From: Comamonadaceae bacterium
GTDB lineage: Bacteria > Pseudomonadota > Gammaproteobacteria > Burkholderiales > Burkholderiaceae_C
Direction of reading: 5' to 3'
Assembly: GCA_947475685.1 (NCBI GenBank)
Contig: CANJNC010000005.1
Span: forward strand, 37,184 to 101,183
Length of the DNA stretch: 64,000 bases
Shown here: one piece after another, positions 33,251 through 42,537 of the stretch
How the letters are laid out: each line of letters begins with the position of its first letter
Numbering within the stretch: the first letter of the stretch is position 1
Translations under genes and position numbers: made by a program
Notes under the pieces: generated by a model
Database searches by the model: none
Seen by the model: the letters and a program-made list of their open reading frames with translations, nothing else
Told to the model about the DNA's origin: nothing

Positions 33251-34102
33251 ATGGCAATGATTGTTCATCCCCTTCACACTCAATTTGGCGCCCAAATTAC
33301 GGGTGTCGATTTAAAACAAGTCATAGATGATACGCTTGCAAGTTCTCTCAGGCAGTGCTTGGCAGACCATGCGGTGTTGGTGTTTCCTGGCCAGAGTCTA
33401 AATCCGGCGCAGTTTCAAACGTTTGGAGAAGTGTTTGGTGAGTTAATGCCCCAGCAGTTCAAGAATTACACACTTGAGGATTTTCCGTTCATTGGGTTTA
33501 ACTCAACCAACGACTTGCCTAGAAAAAACGGCAAGCTACAAGTCAGAGGTGAGAACTACCACACGGATCACTCCAATGAGCTTTGTCCTCCAAGGGCCAC
33601 CGCCTTGGTGGCTGTTCAAATCCCATCTGTGGGCGGAGATACGCAGTTTGTTGACGTGAGGCAGGCCTATGATGACTTGCCTCCTAAGCTTCAGCAACAA
33701 GTCAATGGGCTTCGCTCCTTGCATGTCTTGCAAAGCTCTAGAAGTCCAAGAAGCTTTACCAAGTTAAGCGATGAAGAGCGAGCAAAAATACCCAGCAACT
33801 TACAACCTTTGGTGATAGCACATCCCATCAGTGGGCGAAGTGCGTTGTACTTGAACACAGGTCGCATGGAAGGTATCCAAGGCATGCCCGAGCAAGAAGC
33901 TTATGATTTGATTAATTCTTTGTACGAGCACGCGACTCAAAGCAAATACGAATACAGGCACCGTTGGCAAGTGGGTGATGTCGCCATTTGGGACAACCGA
34001 TCCGTGATGCACCAAGCAAATGCGGACTATGACCCAGAGCAATACAGGTATCTTTACCGTTTGATGGTGAGTGGAGATGCTTTGCGTGCCGCTCAATCTT
34101 AG
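33251..34102 (+). CDS. TauD/TfdA-family Fe(II)/2-oxoglutarate dioxygenase
   Basis: 283 residues from the ATG at 33251, four bases after the Bug stop; the frame continues upstream inside that gene. Family marks: GAQITGVDL near residue 13, VLVFPGQSLNPAQF near 43, the iron-binding HTD motif in NYHTDHSNEL near 99, LYLNTGRMEGIQGM near 195, and the distal histidine in WDNRSVMHQANADY near 248, followed by RYLYRLMVSGD with the 2-oxoglutarate-binding arginines. Members hydroxylate sulfonates, aryloxyacids and other carboxylates. A receptor-dioxygenase pair fits uptake and cleavage of an organic acid. Confidence 0.92.
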   Translation: MAMIVHPLHTQFGAQITGVDLKQVIDDTLASSLRQCLADHAVLVFPGQSLNPAQFQTFGEVFGELMPQQFKNYTLEDFPFIGFNSTNDLPRKNGKLQVRGENYHTDHSNELCPPRATALVAVQIPSVGGDTQFVDVRQAYDDLPPKLQQQVNGLRSLHVLQSSRSPRSFTKLSDEERAKIPSNLQPLVIAHPISGRSALYLNTGRMEGIQGMPEQEAYDLINSLYEHATQSKYEYRHRWQVGDVAIWDNRSVMHQANADYDPEQYRYLYRLMVSGDALRAAQS

Positions 34103-34121
34103 AAGTTGGTGGACCTGGGTC

Positions 34122-34919
34122 TCACGTATCGTAGCTGGGAAAATGGCTTTGATGGGACTGTGCCTCCAGCAAGCGAAGCATGGCATGCCATTCGAGCACG
34201 CCATAAGGACGTCTCGTGCCGGGTTGGTAGAGATGGGCTGTTTTTTCTAAGATGTCATGCGTGGGCATGGTGAGCTCGGTTTTTGCAGCCATGGCGTCAA
34301 CTTGCGCTTGGCAAGACATTTCAAGTTGGTACATGGTGTTGAAGGCTTGAGGGGCGTCTGGGCCACATGTCAAAAGCCCATGGTTGCGTAAAATCATGGC
34401 ATTGTGCATACCCAGGTCAGCAACCAATCGCACCCTTTCGGCCAGGTCGATGGCGGGACCCTCAAAGTCGTGGTAGCCCAAATGATTGACAAAACGAATG
34501 GACGTTTGTGTCATGGGCAGCAGTCCGCAAGCCATGCTTGCCACAGCCATGCCGGCACGGGTGTGTGTGTGAATGATGCAATTGACATCGGCGCGTGCTT
34601 GATGAATAGCGCCGTGAATCACATAGCCAGACTTGTTGATGCCGTAGTCGGTGTCTGGCTGATGGAGGATATTGCCATCGAGGTCGATTTTGACCAAACT
34701 AGAGGCGGTGATTTCTTTGTAGAGCAGGCCATAAAGATTGATCAAGATGTGCTCGGTGCCAGGAATTTTTAGAGTGATGTGGTTGTAAATCAAATCGGTC
34801 ATGCCGTAGGCATCGATCAAACGGTAGCAAGCGGCCAGTTCAACCCTTGCATCCCATTCTTCAGAGCTGACGTCATTTTTGATGGATTTGAATTGGGTGC
34901 TAAAGTTGGATGCGCTCAT
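34122..34919 (-). CDS. Class II aldolase/adducin-family protein
   Basis: 265 residues, of the longer adducin-like branch: AACYRLIDAYGMTDLIYNHITLK near residue 29, ILINLYGLLYKEITAS near 58, IHTHTRAGMAVASM with His117 and His119, and LRNHGLLTCG with His180. It is convergent with the dioxygenase gene and divergent from the ABC-type binding protein at 35111. This branch is often annotated as a class II aldolase of unknown substrate and includes proteins near hydroxy-acid pathways. The other three aldolase-like proteins in the window are of different subtypes. Confidence 0.85.
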   Translation of the reverse strand: MSASNFSTQFKSIKNDVSSEEWDARVELAACYRLIDAYGMTDLIYNHITLKIPGTEHILINLYGLLYKEITASSLVKIDLDGNILHQPDTDYGINKSGYVIHGAIHQARADVNCIIHTHTRAGMAVASMACGLLPMTQTSIRFVNHLGYHDFEGPAIDLAERVRLVADLGMHNAMILRNHGLLTCGPDAPQAFNTMYQLEMSCQAQVDAMAAKTELTMPTHDILEKTAHLYQPGTRRPYGVLEWHAMLRLLEAQSHQSHFPSYDT

Positions 34920-35110
34920 GATGAACAGTAAGAGTGGACAAGTAAAATAAAGTCTGTGAGAGAATAATAGCTCAATTTTGTAGGTAAGAAGCGGGTCCTA
35001 GACCAATTTGAAAAATATTAGGGTTTGATGGAGTGGCCTTCAAGGGCAAGCGGTGGTATTCTGTGCAAAAGAGGCTCATTTTTTCAATAACCTAAAGGCG
35101 TTTGATCGTT

Positions 35111-35896
35111 ATGAAAATGCGCTACATATTTTTTTGCTTGTTTTATTTTTTGACCCTTTCTTTTTCTATGAATTCAATCGCTCAAATAGCACAATCCTTG
35201 GCACCCAGTGGAAAGATCAAAGCGTCTATTAATTTGGGCAATCCCATTTTGGCCAACAAAGACCCTAAAACCGGTCAACCCGTGGGTGTGTCCGTTGACT
35301 TGGCGCAAGCGTTGGCCAAAAAACTCGGCTTGGAGTTGGAGTTGGTTGTCTTTGCGTCAGCTGGTGAGTCGGTTCAAGCGGTCAAAGAAGAAAGAGCGGA
35401 TTTCGGATTCTTTGCCATTGACCCCGTCAGAGGCGAGGGCATTGCGTTTAGCGACGCCTATGTTTTGATTGAGGGAAGTTATTTGGTCAGAAACGACTCT
35501 GCCGTGAAAGCCAATGAAGAGGTTGATCGCAATGGCATTCGAGTCACGGTAGGCAAGGGCAGTGCGTACGACTTGTATCTCACGCGAGAGTTAAAGCATG
35601 CAAGCATCGTTCGCTCTCCCACCTCGCCCACAGTCGTGGATTATTTTATCGAGCATCAGATTGAAGTTGCCGCGGGTGTCAAACAGCAGTTGGAATTTGA
35701 CCAAAAGAGATTCGCAAATTTGAGACTCTTGCCAGGAAGGTTCATGGTCATTCAGCAAGCCATGGGCATTTCAAAGTCTCGCTCGGCGCAAGCTCATCAG
35801 TTCTTGATCGATTTCGTCAAAGAGATGAAGACCAGTGGCATGATCAGTCAATCCCTTCAATCGCACAAGATCGAAGGTGCTTCTGTTGCACCTTGA
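35111..35896 (+). CDS. Family 3 (amino-acid-type) extracellular solute-binding protein
   Basis: 261 residues from the ATG at 35111 (MKMRYIFFCLFYFLTLS), with a signal peptide ending near SIAQ. The SBP_bac_3 pattern is clear: GKIKASINLGNPILANKDP, GQPVGVSVDLAQALAKKLG near residue 60, VKEERADFGFFAIDP near 93, FSDAYVLIEGSYLV, and VTVGKGSAYDLYLTREL. Such proteins deliver polar amino acids or related acids to ABC transporters, but no permease or ATPase gene is beside it, so it is an orphan receptor. It is the only ABC-type receptor in a window otherwise full of Bug proteins. Confidence 0.88.
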   Translation: MKMRYIFFCLFYFLTLSFSMNSIAQIAQSLAPSGKIKASINLGNPILANKDPKTGQPVGVSVDLAQALAKKLGLELELVVFASAGESVQAVKEERADFGFFAIDPVRGEGIAFSDAYVLIEGSYLVRNDSAVKANEEVDRNGIRVTVGKGSAYDLYLTRELKHASIVRSPTSPTVVDYFIEHQIEVAAGVKQQLEFDQKRFANLRLLPGRFMVIQQAMGISKSRSAQAHQFLIDFVKEMKTSGMISQSLQSHKIEGASVAP

Positions 35897-35916
35897 TTGC
35901 TTTGGCAAAGAGGGCG

Positions 35917-37515
35917 TCAATTGTTTTTGAGTTGTTGAGCGATTTTTTTCCCCAACTCAACGCCCCATTGATCAAAAGGATTGATGGACCATATGGCCGC
36001 TTGGGTAAAGACTTTGTGCTCATAAAGTGCCATCAAAGCACCCAATGTTTTGGGCGACATTTCATCTAGCCAAATGCTGGTGCTTGGGGAATTGCCTCGA
36101 AAGGTTCGATGTCCTGCGAGAAGAGCAATTTGTTCATCACTGAGGCCAGTCTCTTTGAGCTCTTTTTTTGTTTCCTGAAGATTCCTGCCCTGAGCCAAGG
36201 CTTTGGCTTGAGCCTTCATGTTGAGGACCAAGCACTGATGGTGCTCCTGCGCTTTGTCTGCCGGGCATGTGTCAGATTTCAAACCAATGAAATCAACGGG
36301 GACCAGATGGCTGCCTTGGTGCAAGAGTTGAAAATAAGCGTGTTGACCATCAATTCCAAGACCGCCCCAAACAATTGGAGATGTATGGACTTGCATGGGG
36401 TGCGTTTGAAGGTCCACCCCTTTGCCGTTGGACTCCATCTCCAGTTGTTGCAAATAAGGGGTGAAGTGACTTAGCAAATAGGAGTAAGGTGCAATGTGAT
36501 GGGTATAGGCTTTGAGGAAGTTGTTGTTCCAAATGCCAAAGAGAGCAAGCAAGACAGGCAAATTTCTGTCCCAAGGTGTTTGGTGAAAATGCTCATCCAT
36601 GGCTTGAGCACCTTCAAGCAGCTCTTTGAATTTTTTCTCGCCAATGGCAATGGCAACAGGCAGCCCAATGGCGGACCACACTGAATACCGTCCTCCCACC
36701 CAGTCCCAAAACTTAAAGGTCTGTTCGCTTTTGTAACCACTTTGTAACGCCAATGCTGTGTTTGCTGTCACGGCGACAAGGTGTTGGCTCGTTTTATCAA
36801 GAGGACATCCATTTTGTGTCAACCACTGCTTGGCGCTGGCGGCAAGCAGCAGAGTTTCTTGAGTTAAAAATGTTTTGCTCTGAACGATAAAGAGTGTGGT
36901 CCTGGGGTCAAGATCAGACAAGACTTTGTACAAGGCCCAGGCATCCACGTTGGAGACAAAGTGCACACGAGGCAAGGCAGCTGATTTAGATGGTTTCTCC
37001 CATGCCTCTAGGTTGGACAAAGCTTGAACACACATTCTTGGACCGAGGTCTGAGCCCCCTATGCCAAGATTGACCACATCTGTAAACGCCTCACCGCTGT
37101 AGCCTTGGTGTTTTTGGGCTCTAATTTGTTCAGCAAATGAGCAAAACCTCTCTAATTCAAGATGAACCTCTTGGGTGATGCTTTTGCTCCAAGCGACTTT
37201 GTGTTCATCTAGATTTCTAAGTGCAGGATGAAGTGCGGCACGTTGTTCCGAGGTGTTGACTTCTTGCCCTTGAAAAAAACGCTGTATTTGATCCTTGAGG
37301 TTTGATTCTTGGGCAAGTCGTTGAAGCGCGGCCAAGACGTGCGAGTCAACTCTTTGGCAGGTAAAGTCCAGCTCAAGTCCCAAAGCTTTGTAATGCAAAG
37401 CCTCACAGCGACTCTTATCTTGCAAAAGATCACGCAAATGGGGCATTTCACGTGTACTCAGGCCTTGGAGTTCAACCCAAGACTTGAGCGCGTTGACCGA
37501 ATGGGCTGGTTTCAT
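35917..37515 (-). CDS. pgi: Glucose-6-phosphate isomerase
   Basis: 532 residues, slightly shorter than the usual 545-550. It interconverts glucose 6-phosphate and fructose 6-phosphate in the cytoplasm. Motifs: VNLGIGGSDLGPRMCVQAL near residue 146, IVQSKTFLTQETL near 210, GGRYSVWSAIGLPVAIAIG near 270 (PGI signature 1), QLEMESNGKGVD near 350 with the catalytic glutamate, HQGSHLVPVDFIG near 385, and a C-terminal WSINPFDQWGVELGKKIA signature near 509 with the catalytic lysine. It is a lone core-metabolism gene between an orphan binding protein and a Bug-tcu cluster. Confidence 0.97.
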   Translation of the reverse strand: MKPAHSVNALKSWVELQGLSTREMPHLRDLLQDKSRCEALHYKALGLELDFTCQRVDSHVLAALQRLAQESNLKDQIQRFFQGQEVNTSEQRAALHPALRNLDEHKVAWSKSITQEVHLELERFCSFAEQIRAQKHQGYSGEAFTDVVNLGIGGSDLGPRMCVQALSNLEAWEKPSKSAALPRVHFVSNVDAWALYKVLSDLDPRTTLFIVQSKTFLTQETLLLAASAKQWLTQNGCPLDKTSQHLVAVTANTALALQSGYKSEQTFKFWDWVGGRYSVWSAIGLPVAIAIGEKKFKELLEGAQAMDEHFHQTPWDRNLPVLLALFGIWNNNFLKAYTHHIAPYSYLLSHFTPYLQQLEMESNGKGVDLQTHPMQVHTSPIVWGGLGIDGQHAYFQLLHQGSHLVPVDFIGLKSDTCPADKAQEHHQCLVLNMKAQAKALAQGRNLQETKKELKETGLSDEQIALLAGHRTFRGNSPSTSIWLDEMSPKTLGALMALYEHKVFTQAAIWSINPFDQWGVELGKKIAQQLKNN

Positions 37516-37555
37516 TGAGTAAAGGATTGAACTTACCGAGCTGTCATGTCAAGGA

Positions 37556-38566
37556 TCAGTCTGCTGAAATTTTTCTTTCACGGATCAGTTTGCCCCATTT
37601 CTTTGACTCGCTGTCAATGAACCGAGCCAATTCCTCGCGCGTGCCAGGCTCGGGCGTGAGTCCATGTTTGATCAATGACTCCTTGACCTCGGGATTTTGG
37701 AGGACTTTGACAATCTCAAAGTTCCATCGGTCCAATATTTTCGGATGTATTTGTGAAGAGGCGACAAAGGCATACCAATTCACAGCATTGAAACCTTTAA
37801 AGCCGGACTCGGCAACGGTGGGCAAGGCGGGTAGAGTCGTGCTTCTAGACAAGCCTGTGGTGGCCAGGGGAATGACTTTGCCTGTTTCAATATAAGGGCC
37901 TGCAGAGGAGGGCGTTGAGAAGTAAGCAGACACTCTGCCACCTAGCAGGTCTGTCAATGCGGGTGCCCCCCCTTTGTAGGGAATGTGAGTGATGTCAATG
38001 TTGGCTTCTTGGTTGAAAAGCTCACCTGCAAGATGTGAGGCTGAGCCTGAACCGGTAGAAGCGTAATTGAGCACACCAGGTTTGGATTTGGCCAAGGCAA
38101 TGTATTGAGCCAAGGTCTTCACGCCCAAGCTGGGACTGACGACCAAGACGTTTGGAAAAAGAAGACCCATGGTCAAGGGGGCGATGTCCTTTTGAGCATC
38201 ATAGCCCACCTTCATCATGTGTGGAGCGATGGCCAAGGGGCCGATAGAGCCTAGCAAAATGACAGATCCATCAGGTTCGGATTTGGCAATGATTTGATGG
38301 GCAATGTTTCCACCTGCACCCGCTTTGTTGTCAATCAAAACGGATTGCCCCAAGTTTTCTGACAACTTCTTGGCAATCAATCGAGCGGCTGTATCAGAGG
38401 CGCCCCCAGCAGCAAACCCAACGATCATGGTGATGGGCTTTTGGATGGGGATGTCTTGTGCAGAAGTCGAAATTGAAAACACACTGAGAGCAAAAGACAA
38501 GGCCAAACATCGCAAGCACTTGTTGAGAAAACACACTGGTAAATTCAGGGGTGAGCATGGAGCCAT
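37556..38566 (-). CDS. Bug (TctC-family) solute receptor of the tcu cluster
   Basis: 336 residues. Long n-region, then a hydrophobic core CLRCLALSFALSVFS ending STSAQ. Motifs: KPITMIVGFAAGGASD, AARLIAKKLSENLGQ, DNKAGAGGNIAHQIIAK, NYASTGSGSASHLAGEL, HIPYKGGAPALTDL, LPALPTVAESGFKGF. It lies 13 bases after tcuB on the same strand, so it belongs to the tcuA-tcuB transcript and probably captures citrate, tricarballylate or a relative. The classical tcu operon uses the MFS carrier TcuC instead; none is seen here. Confidence 0.92.
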   Translation of the reverse strand: MAPCSPLNLPVCFLNKCLRCLALSFALSVFSISTSAQDIPIQKPITMIVGFAAGGASDTAARLIAKKLSENLGQSVLIDNKAGAGGNIAHQIIAKSEPDGSVILLGSIGPLAIAPHMMKVGYDAQKDIAPLTMGLLFPNVLVVSPSLGVKTLAQYIALAKSKPGVLNYASTGSGSASHLAGELFNQEANIDITHIPYKGGAPALTDLLGGRVSAYFSTPSSAGPYIETGKVIPLATTGLSRSTTLPALPTVAESGFKGFNAVNWYAFVASSQIHPKILDRWNFEIVKVLQNPEVKESLIKHGLTPEPGTREELARFIDSESKKWGKLIRERKISAD

Positions 38567-38579
38567 CAGTAAGCCTCTT

Positions 38580-39755
38580 TTAATCTTCTTTGAGTATCAA
38601 TCGACTGGGTTGTCTTTTTTCGACTGCAAAACGCACCAGTGCAGCACCTCGGTAAATGCCGTGTGCAAATTTACCATAGGGAAGTGTTAAAAACAAAGCC
38701 ATGATGGAGCCTAAGTGCAGGGCCAAGAGCAGTGGCATGGCCACTGTCTTTGCCGCCAACCACAGCAGCAAGCCACTCAAGGAGGTAAGGATCAAAAGGG
38801 CAATGAAGCCCAGGTCCATGGGTTTTTGCTGTGAGTCCCCGTGGTCTTTGTGACGGCTTAAATTGAGTTTGGCAAGACCGATTGATCCCAGCAACAAAGA
38901 CACGCCGCCCACTACGCCAAGCAGTTTGGGCAAGGTGCTCAAATCATAGGGCGCAGGAAGACCTAAAGCGTAGTGATAGAAGGTGGCGACCGAGGTTGAT
39001 GCAAAGCACAACATAAAGCCATAGAAAGTGAGGTGATGCGCGCGACGTTTGGACAAGGTAAAGGCATCGTCTTCATTGTTGCAGCCTTCTCCGTGCCCGC
39101 CATCCAAATACTTCAAGGTGAGCATGTTTTGAGTGGCCTCCAAGCTTGCTTGAGCAGAGGGGCTCACTTCGCCAGTGACCGGCGATATTTTAGATAAGAA
39201 GGTAAAGAGGCCAATGCCCAAAGCAATCACATCAAAGATAAAGATCGGCGCAAATAAACTGATCAAGGCGTTGTGACTCAAGATGTCGTAAAAGCCCAGC
39301 ACTTTGGAGCCATCGAACACAGATGCGTTTTGCTTCATCATGATCAAGGCGATAAAAAATGTCAAAGACACCGTCAAACAGATCGCAATCCAAAGACCAT
39401 TGTGTTGATACCATTTGCCCATCGATTTTGGCCAGGCATAAGCTTGATAGGTCTCTAGCCTGACTTTGGCCATGCTTTGTGGAATGTTGATCTGAAAGTC
39501 ATGGGGGTCTGCATACTGACAAGCGTGCAGGCAAGCGCCACAACTGTGGCACAAGTTGGCCATGTAATGGATGTCATTTTGCTCAAAGCTCAAGCGTCTA
39601 GTCATGGCTGGAAACACAGCACAAAAACCCTCACAGTATCGACAGGCATTGCAAATTTGCAATTGCCTTGCAACTTCTGCCTCATTGGGACTGAGTTCGG
39701 CTTGACCCAGTGCAGTGTCCTTGGCTTGTTGAACCAATTCATTGAGCGCTTGCAT
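38580..39755 (-). CDS. tcuB: TcuB: membrane electron-transfer partner of tricarballylate dehydrogenase
   Basis: 391 residues. The N-terminal 120 residues hold two cysteine-rich clusters, CNACRYCEGFCAVFP near 35 and CHSCGACLHACQYADP near 69, of the bacterial ferredoxin type. Then follow several membrane helices (WIAICLTVSLTFFIALIMM, a middle LTFYGFMLCFASTSVATFYHYALG with a histidine for heme, and LLWLAAKTVAMPLLLALHLGSIMALFL). In Salmonella TcuB oxidises the reduced flavin of TcuA and passes electrons to the quinone pool. The start is two bases downstream of the tcuA stop, so the genes are coupled. Length is as expected for the family. Confidence 0.93.
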   Translation of the reverse strand: MQALNELVQQAKDTALGQAELSPNEAEVARQLQICNACRYCEGFCAVFPAMTRRLSFEQNDIHYMANLCHSCGACLHACQYADPHDFQINIPQSMAKVRLETYQAYAWPKSMGKWYQHNGLWIAICLTVSLTFFIALIMMKQNASVFDGSKVLGFYDILSHNALISLFAPIFIFDVIALGIGLFTFLSKISPVTGEVSPSAQASLEATQNMLTLKYLDGGHGEGCNNEDDAFTLSKRRAHHLTFYGFMLCFASTSVATFYHYALGLPAPYDLSTLPKLLGVVGGVSLLLGSIGLAKLNLSRHKDHGDSQQKPMDLGFIALLILTSLSGLLLWLAAKTVAMPLLLALHLGSIMALFLTLPYGKFAHGIYRGAALVRFAVEKRQPSRLILKED

Positions 39756-39757
39756 AT

Positions 39758-41269
39758 TTAAGATTCCTCGCTGAGCGTGTCTTCAAGTGATGGGCTCAGG
39801 GCCATTGCGCCCGCAAGTCCCGAGTCGATTAAATGGGGTTGCATGGGGCTTAAAACAAATTGAGCAGCTTGCTTTCCCGCAATTCGACCATAGGCTGTGC
39901 CAATGGTCATGCCAACCCCAGCGGTGTACCCTTTTCCCAGGACATTGCCAGCCATGATTTCGCCAGCGGCAAATAAGTTCGGACTGGGCCGATCAGAGAA
40001 ATAAACGGCCGCAGTCTTATCTGTCTTAAGCCCCAAGTACGTGAACGTGATCCCAGGCTTGACGGGATAGGCATAAAACGGGGCTTGTGTAATGGGCATT
40101 GCCCAGTGACTTTTAACGGGGGCAATGCCTTCGGTGTGGCAGTCATCTAGGACCGTATGGTTGAAGGTGCCAATTTGGCATGCATGGTTGTATTCATGCA
40201 TGGTTTGCATGAAGACGTTTTGATCAAGTCCAATCAAATCTGCCAACTCTTCAAGGGTATTGGCTTTGGTGCCTTCAAACACCGGTGGCATAAAGCGGCC
40301 CACGGCTTTCGCATCTGTAATTGAGTAAGCAATTTGGCCTGGTTGCAAGGCCACCAAACGTCCCCAAATGGCGTAGCGTTTGGGCCAAAAGTCTTCACCT
40401 TCATCGTAAAAGCGTTTGGCAAATTTATTGACGACTACGCCCAGGGAAACACAATCTATTCGCGTGCAAATACCACCATCGTACAGCGGTGCCCTTGCAT
40501 CGATGGCAACCATGTGCGCTTGCGTTGGGTCGCCAATGATGTCGGCCCCTTGCTCTTTGAGTCGATCGATCATGGTGCCTTGATTAAAGCGCGTGCCACG
40601 GATGAGAAAGTTATCCGCTGTCCATTCTCCCCATTCGTTTTGTCCCCAAGCGTCCCTGAGTTTGCCAATGTTGGACTCAAATCCCCCACAAGCCAATACG
40701 CAGCTTTTGGCGTAGATGGTTTCTTGGGTGGTCGATCCGTCGGGTTGCAGGTGAGAGGCCGTGGCGCTTTTGAAAACACCGTCCATGACTTCGATGTCAA
40801 AGACAGTTGCGTTGTAATCAATTTGAATGCCCAAGTTTTCTGCGCTTCTAAAGTAAGCGTTGATCAGGGCTTTGCCGCCGCCCATGAAAAAGGCATTGGT
40901 TCTTGCAGTGTGAAGAGCGCCAGACAGTGAGGGCTGAAAGCGTACGCCGTGCTTTTTCATCCATGGCCTACAACTTGAAGAGTCCCGGATCGCAATGCGG
41001 GCCATCTCCTCATTGGTTTGTCCGCCAGTGACTTTGAGCAAGTCTTGCCAAAATTCTTCTTCCGAGTAAGACTCCACCAGCACATCTTGAGGCTCGTCGT
41101 GCATGCACCTGAGGTTTCTGGTGTGCATGGAGTTTCCACCACGCCAGTTTTTAGGTGACGACTCCAAGAGTCTGACTGAACAACCAGCTTCTCTGGCCAT
41201 CAATGCTGCGCAAAGCGCAGCATTTCCTCCTCCTATAACCAGTACGTCAACGGGTGTTTGATTTGACAA
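39758..41269 (-). CDS. tcuA: TcuA: FAD-dependent tricarballylate dehydrogenase
   Basis: 503 residues of the fumarate-reductase-type flavoprotein family. The FAD loop VLVIGGGNAALCAALMAREA is at residue 9, GGGKALINAYFRSAENLGI near 133, VLACGGFESN near 191, a TRIDC segment near 272, and the closing LFAAGEIMAGNVLGKGYTAGVGMT near 435. It oxidises tricarballylate to cis-aconitate in the tcu pathway; a related tricarboxylate is possible. It starts at TTG (41269), supported by AGGAG six bases upstream, as no ATG is available. tcuB follows two bases after the stop, then a Bug receptor. Confidence 0.92.
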   Translation of the reverse strand: MSNQTPVDVLVIGGGNAALCAALMAREAGCSVRLLESSPKNWRGGNSMHTRNLRCMHDEPQDVLVESYSEEEFWQDLLKVTGGQTNEEMARIAIRDSSSCRPWMKKHGVRFQPSLSGALHTARTNAFFMGGGKALINAYFRSAENLGIQIDYNATVFDIEVMDGVFKSATASHLQPDGSTTQETIYAKSCVLACGGFESNIGKLRDAWGQNEWGEWTADNFLIRGTRFNQGTMIDRLKEQGADIIGDPTQAHMVAIDARAPLYDGGICTRIDCVSLGVVVNKFAKRFYDEGEDFWPKRYAIWGRLVALQPGQIAYSITDAKAVGRFMPPVFEGTKANTLEELADLIGLDQNVFMQTMHEYNHACQIGTFNHTVLDDCHTEGIAPVKSHWAMPITQAPFYAYPVKPGITFTYLGLKTDKTAAVYFSDRPSPNLFAAGEIMAGNVLGKGYTAGVGMTIGTAYGRIAGKQAAQFVLSPMQPHLIDSGLAGAMALSPSLEDTLSEES

Positions 41270-41403
41270 TGACTTCTCCTATTTTTCTCTCTCTGTGCTT
41301 GCTCAGAACCCCCAGGCTCTTGCAATCCTTTGTGTTTCATAGGGGCTAAGCCCCGTGACTTATCCCAAAATCGATGGACATGATTGGAGTGTGATGGGTG
41401 AGC

Positions 41404-42120
41404 TCATCCGTGTTGGGACAGGGCTTTTTCTTTCCATAAAGCCCATGGCCGATCAAGGTGTTGGTCAGCCATGCCAGCAGTTGCCATGGCTTCTGCGTCG
41501 GTTAAAAATTCAATGGTGCCTATTTTCATCGACTCAAGTTGAAGTTTTGCATTGACTTCAGTGTAAATGGCTCGATAGACCGCTTGTTTGATCGAAGTGC
41601 CAACAGTAACGCTGCCATGGCCACGCATGAGGGCTACTGTGGCTGAACCGAGGGTGTTGGCCAAAGATTTACCGAGTTTTTGAGAATTAATCAATAAGTC
41701 TGATGTTTCACCTGCCGTATGACGAATCTCGTAAATGGGTGTTTGAGAGCCTAAAAAACCACTCATATGGCATATGGGACGCAAGCGTTGCGAAGTCACG
41801 CCAAACGGGATGACCGAAGGAGAGTGTGAGTGCACAATGGAATTGATATCTGGGCGTGCCCGAAATATTTCGCTGTGAATGAAGCGCTCAACGTAGGACT
41901 TTCTATTTTCAGGGTCGTGGATCACCCCCTCAAAGTCACACTCCAAGATGTCTTTGGCGCTCACCAAGCCTGGGGCCATGCTTTTTGCAATGAAGAACCG
42001 GCTCTCTTTGCTGGGGTGGCGAACACTGATATGACCAAAGCCATCTACAACGCCCTCGTTGTAGAGTATTTTGTTGGCGATCACCAACTCTTCAATCAGT
42101 GCATCTAATTCGTTTGACAT
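41404..42120 (-). CDS. Class II aldolase/adducin-family protein
   Basis: 238 residues from the ATG at 42120 (MSNELDALIEELVIANKIL); the open frame extends 132 bases upstream but without homology. Ligands of the aldolase fold: Glu84 in FIHSEIF, His97 and His99 in VHSHSPSVIPFG, and a later histidine in RGHGSVTVG. It is the paralog of the gene at 7613 with the same block order, including AVYRAIYTEVNAKLQ. It lies upstream of tcuA on the same strand with a 134-base gap, so it may or may not be co-transcribed with tcuAB. Confidence 0.84.
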   Translation of the reverse strand: MSNELDALIEELVIANKILYNEGVVDGFGHISVRHPSKESRFFIAKSMAPGLVSAKDILECDFEGVIHDPENRKSYVERFIHSEIFRARPDINSIVHSHSPSVIPFGVTSQRLRPICHMSGFLGSQTPIYEIRHTAGETSDLLINSQKLGKSLANTLGSATVALMRGHGSVTVGTSIKQAVYRAIYTEVNAKLQLESMKIGTIEFLTDAEAMATAGMADQHLDRPWALWKEKALSQHG

Positions 42121-42537
42121 AGGATAAATTTCTAATAATTCAAAGTCCTCAATGATAACTTCTAAGTGGCCAGAATGTTTTTTGGGGGGTGTTTCCCCTG
42201 AACCTTGTCTGCTGATGGTCTTTGGGTGCGTTTGGATGTCGGCCCTTTCCAAGGGCTATAAAAAAAGAGGGAAAACGCTAGGATTACCTTCTTGGTCTCG
42301 TTTTTGCTTATAGATCCATGATGCTTGGATAAAAAAACAATAAAATTCATCCAGAAAACAATTAAATTTGAACTTTTGTATTAATATTGAGTTAATTTTG
42401 AGTTCGTTTTACTTTAGTAAAGTTTGAGGTTGTCGATCAATGAATGGGGAAAACTGTCAGTTTATGTTACTTTTTAAAAGAAGGTGTCAATACTTTGCCG
42501 TTTTAGAGGTGTTCTTGTTTGCTTAAATGTGTCTCAA
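42121..42537. other. AT-rich intergenic region upstream of the zinc-ribbon gene cluster
   Basis: About 415 bases without a supported gene. The left third is GC-richer and contains GCCCTTTCCAAGGGC (a six-base stem) followed by an A-run. The right 200 bases are markedly AT-rich and carry several promoter-like stretches (for example TTGAAC and TTAATATT); this is the likely promoter of the rightward 42538-45294 cluster. No exact promoter can be assigned by eye. Confidence 0.4.

Noticed and set aside
40334..40930. 198-codon frame antisense to tcuA
   Set aside because: It is a shadow of a strongly supported flavoprotein gene.
42241..42275. GCCCTTTCCAAGGGC stem next to an A-run
   Set aside because: The A-run is on the wrong side for a leftward terminator and no rightward gene ends here.
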